Of a DNA stretch of 5,930 nt, positions 5,367 to 5,930 are shown one piece after another. Below the pieces are notes generated by a model. That model saw nothing but the letters and a program-made list of their open reading frames with translations. It had not been told where the DNA came from and ran no database searches. A program made the translations under genes and the position numbers. This DNA is from Domibacillus sp. GTDB taxonomy: Bacteria; Bacillota; Bacilli; Bacillales; Domibacillaceae. The stretch is from positions 1 to 5,930 of the forward strand of contig JAPSKG010000145.1 in assembly GCA_031177795.1 (NCBI GenBank), read 5' to 3'. Position 1 is the stretch's first letter. Every line of letters starts with the position of its first letter.

Positions 5367-5930
5367 TCAAGCTTTATTCAGCGCTTGTTCCAGCTGGCCA
5401 ATAATATCTTCCGCTTCTTCGATTCCAATGGAAATACGGACTGTTTTTTCCGATACGCCGACTGCCGCTTTTTCTTCAGCCGTCAAAGAGCGGTGTGAGG
5501 TGCCGAACGGCCATGAAACGGTTGTTTCCACGCCAGCCAGTGACGGCACAATATGAATCCAGCCAAGCGAACGGAAAAACGCTGATTCATCCGCATGATC
5601 AGCAAGGTGAATGGTAACGATGGCTCCATTTCCTTTTGGAGAAACGGATTGCGGGTAAAATACTTTTTTCACTTTTGGCTGAGTGCCAAGCCAATCCGAG
5701 ATTTTTTGGGCGTTTTGAGACTGCCGTTCCATCCGCAAGCCAAGTGTTTTTGCTCCACGGCATGCAAGCCACGACTCAAACGGGCTTAAATTCAAGCCGA
5801 TATTCACAATTCGGCTGCGGACAGCACCTATGTATTCTTGTTTTCCAACAACAACACCCGCTGACACGTCACTATGCCCGCCAATATATTTAGTGGCAGA
5901 ATGCACAACAAGGTCTGCACCGATATTAAA
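5367..5930 (-). CDS. Cys/Met-metabolism PLP-dependent enzyme, C-terminal part (cut by window edge)
   Basis: The last 187 residues of a fold-type I pyridoxal-phosphate enzyme of the cystathionine gamma-synthase / beta-lyase / gamma-lyase family, which acts in methionine and cysteine interconversion in the cytoplasm. The frame is open to base 5930; no start codon is visible. The cofactor-binding lysine lies in HSATKYIGGHSD, Lys14 of the fragment. Further family marks are GAKTLGLRME, SLAGVETTVSWP followed by SHRSL, and VRISIGIEEAEDI, whose Arg normally binds the substrate carboxylate. The segment after VFYP is short: the usual SHP-x-H-x-x-A region is missing and the chain goes from QSVSPKG directly to NGAIVTIHL. 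Which reaction it catalyses cannot be told from this half. The stop is 93 nt upstream of minJ, in the same direction. Confidence 0.88.
   Translation of the reverse strand, partial: FNIGADLVVHSATKYIGGHSDVSAGVVVGKQEYIGAVRSRIVNIGLNLSPFESWLACRGAKTLGLRMERQSQNAQKISDWLGTQPKVKKVFYPQSVSPKGNGAIVTIHLADHADESAFFRSLGWIHIVPSLAGVETTVSWPFGTSHRSLTAEEKAAVGVSEKTVRISIGIEEAEDIIGQLEQALNKA

Overview
The window looks like ordinary chromosomal DNA from a low-to-mid GC Gram-positive bacterium of the Bacillaceae, close to Bacillus but not identifiable to species from sequence alone. The reasons are UvrA and UvrB proteins that read very like the Bacillus subtilis ones, a CsbA homologue directly upstream of uvrB, a 397-residue MinJ-like polar division protein, a YhfH-type micro-protein, strong AGGAGG ribosome binding sites and many simple stem-plus-T-run terminators. 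Every gene I can support lies on the minus strand, so transcription runs from high to low coordinates.

Layout in the direction of transcription: (1) 5930-5367, the C-terminal half of a Cys/Met-metabolism PLP enzyme cut by the window edge; (2) 5273-4080, minJ, ending in a strong terminator; (3) 3903-3775, a 42-residue YhfH-like CxxC/CxxC protein with its own sigma-A-type promoter and terminator; (4) 3638-2988, an HD-domain hydrolase of the YfbR 5'-deoxynucleotidase family; (5) 2885-2649, csbA, with a terminator a few bases after its stop; (6) 2456-480, uvrB, with LexA-like half sites in its leader; (7) 467-1, the first 155 codons of uvrA, beginning 12 nt after uvrB and probably translationally coupled to it.

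uvrB and uvrA form the nucleotide excision repair operon: UvrA finds damage and loads UvrB, which verifies it. The CGAAC/GTTCG elements upstream fit SOS control, although the best 14-mer is imperfect. The other genes are mostly single units separated by terminators and have unrelated roles: amino-acid metabolism, division-site placement, nucleotide clean-up and a membrane stress protein. No intergenic gap exceeds 200 bases. I see no mobile element, tRNA, rRNA, CRISPR array or phage gene.

I found no convincing new multi-gene system. The points most worth a second look are the Trp-to-Leu change at a substrate-selectivity position of the HD hydrolase, the self-contained YhfH-like micro-gene, the unusual uvrB leader, and the shortened C-terminal domain of the PLP enzyme. 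Four start codons (csbA, HD hydrolase, YhfH, MinJ) were moved downstream of the longest open frame because a clear ribosome binding site decides them.
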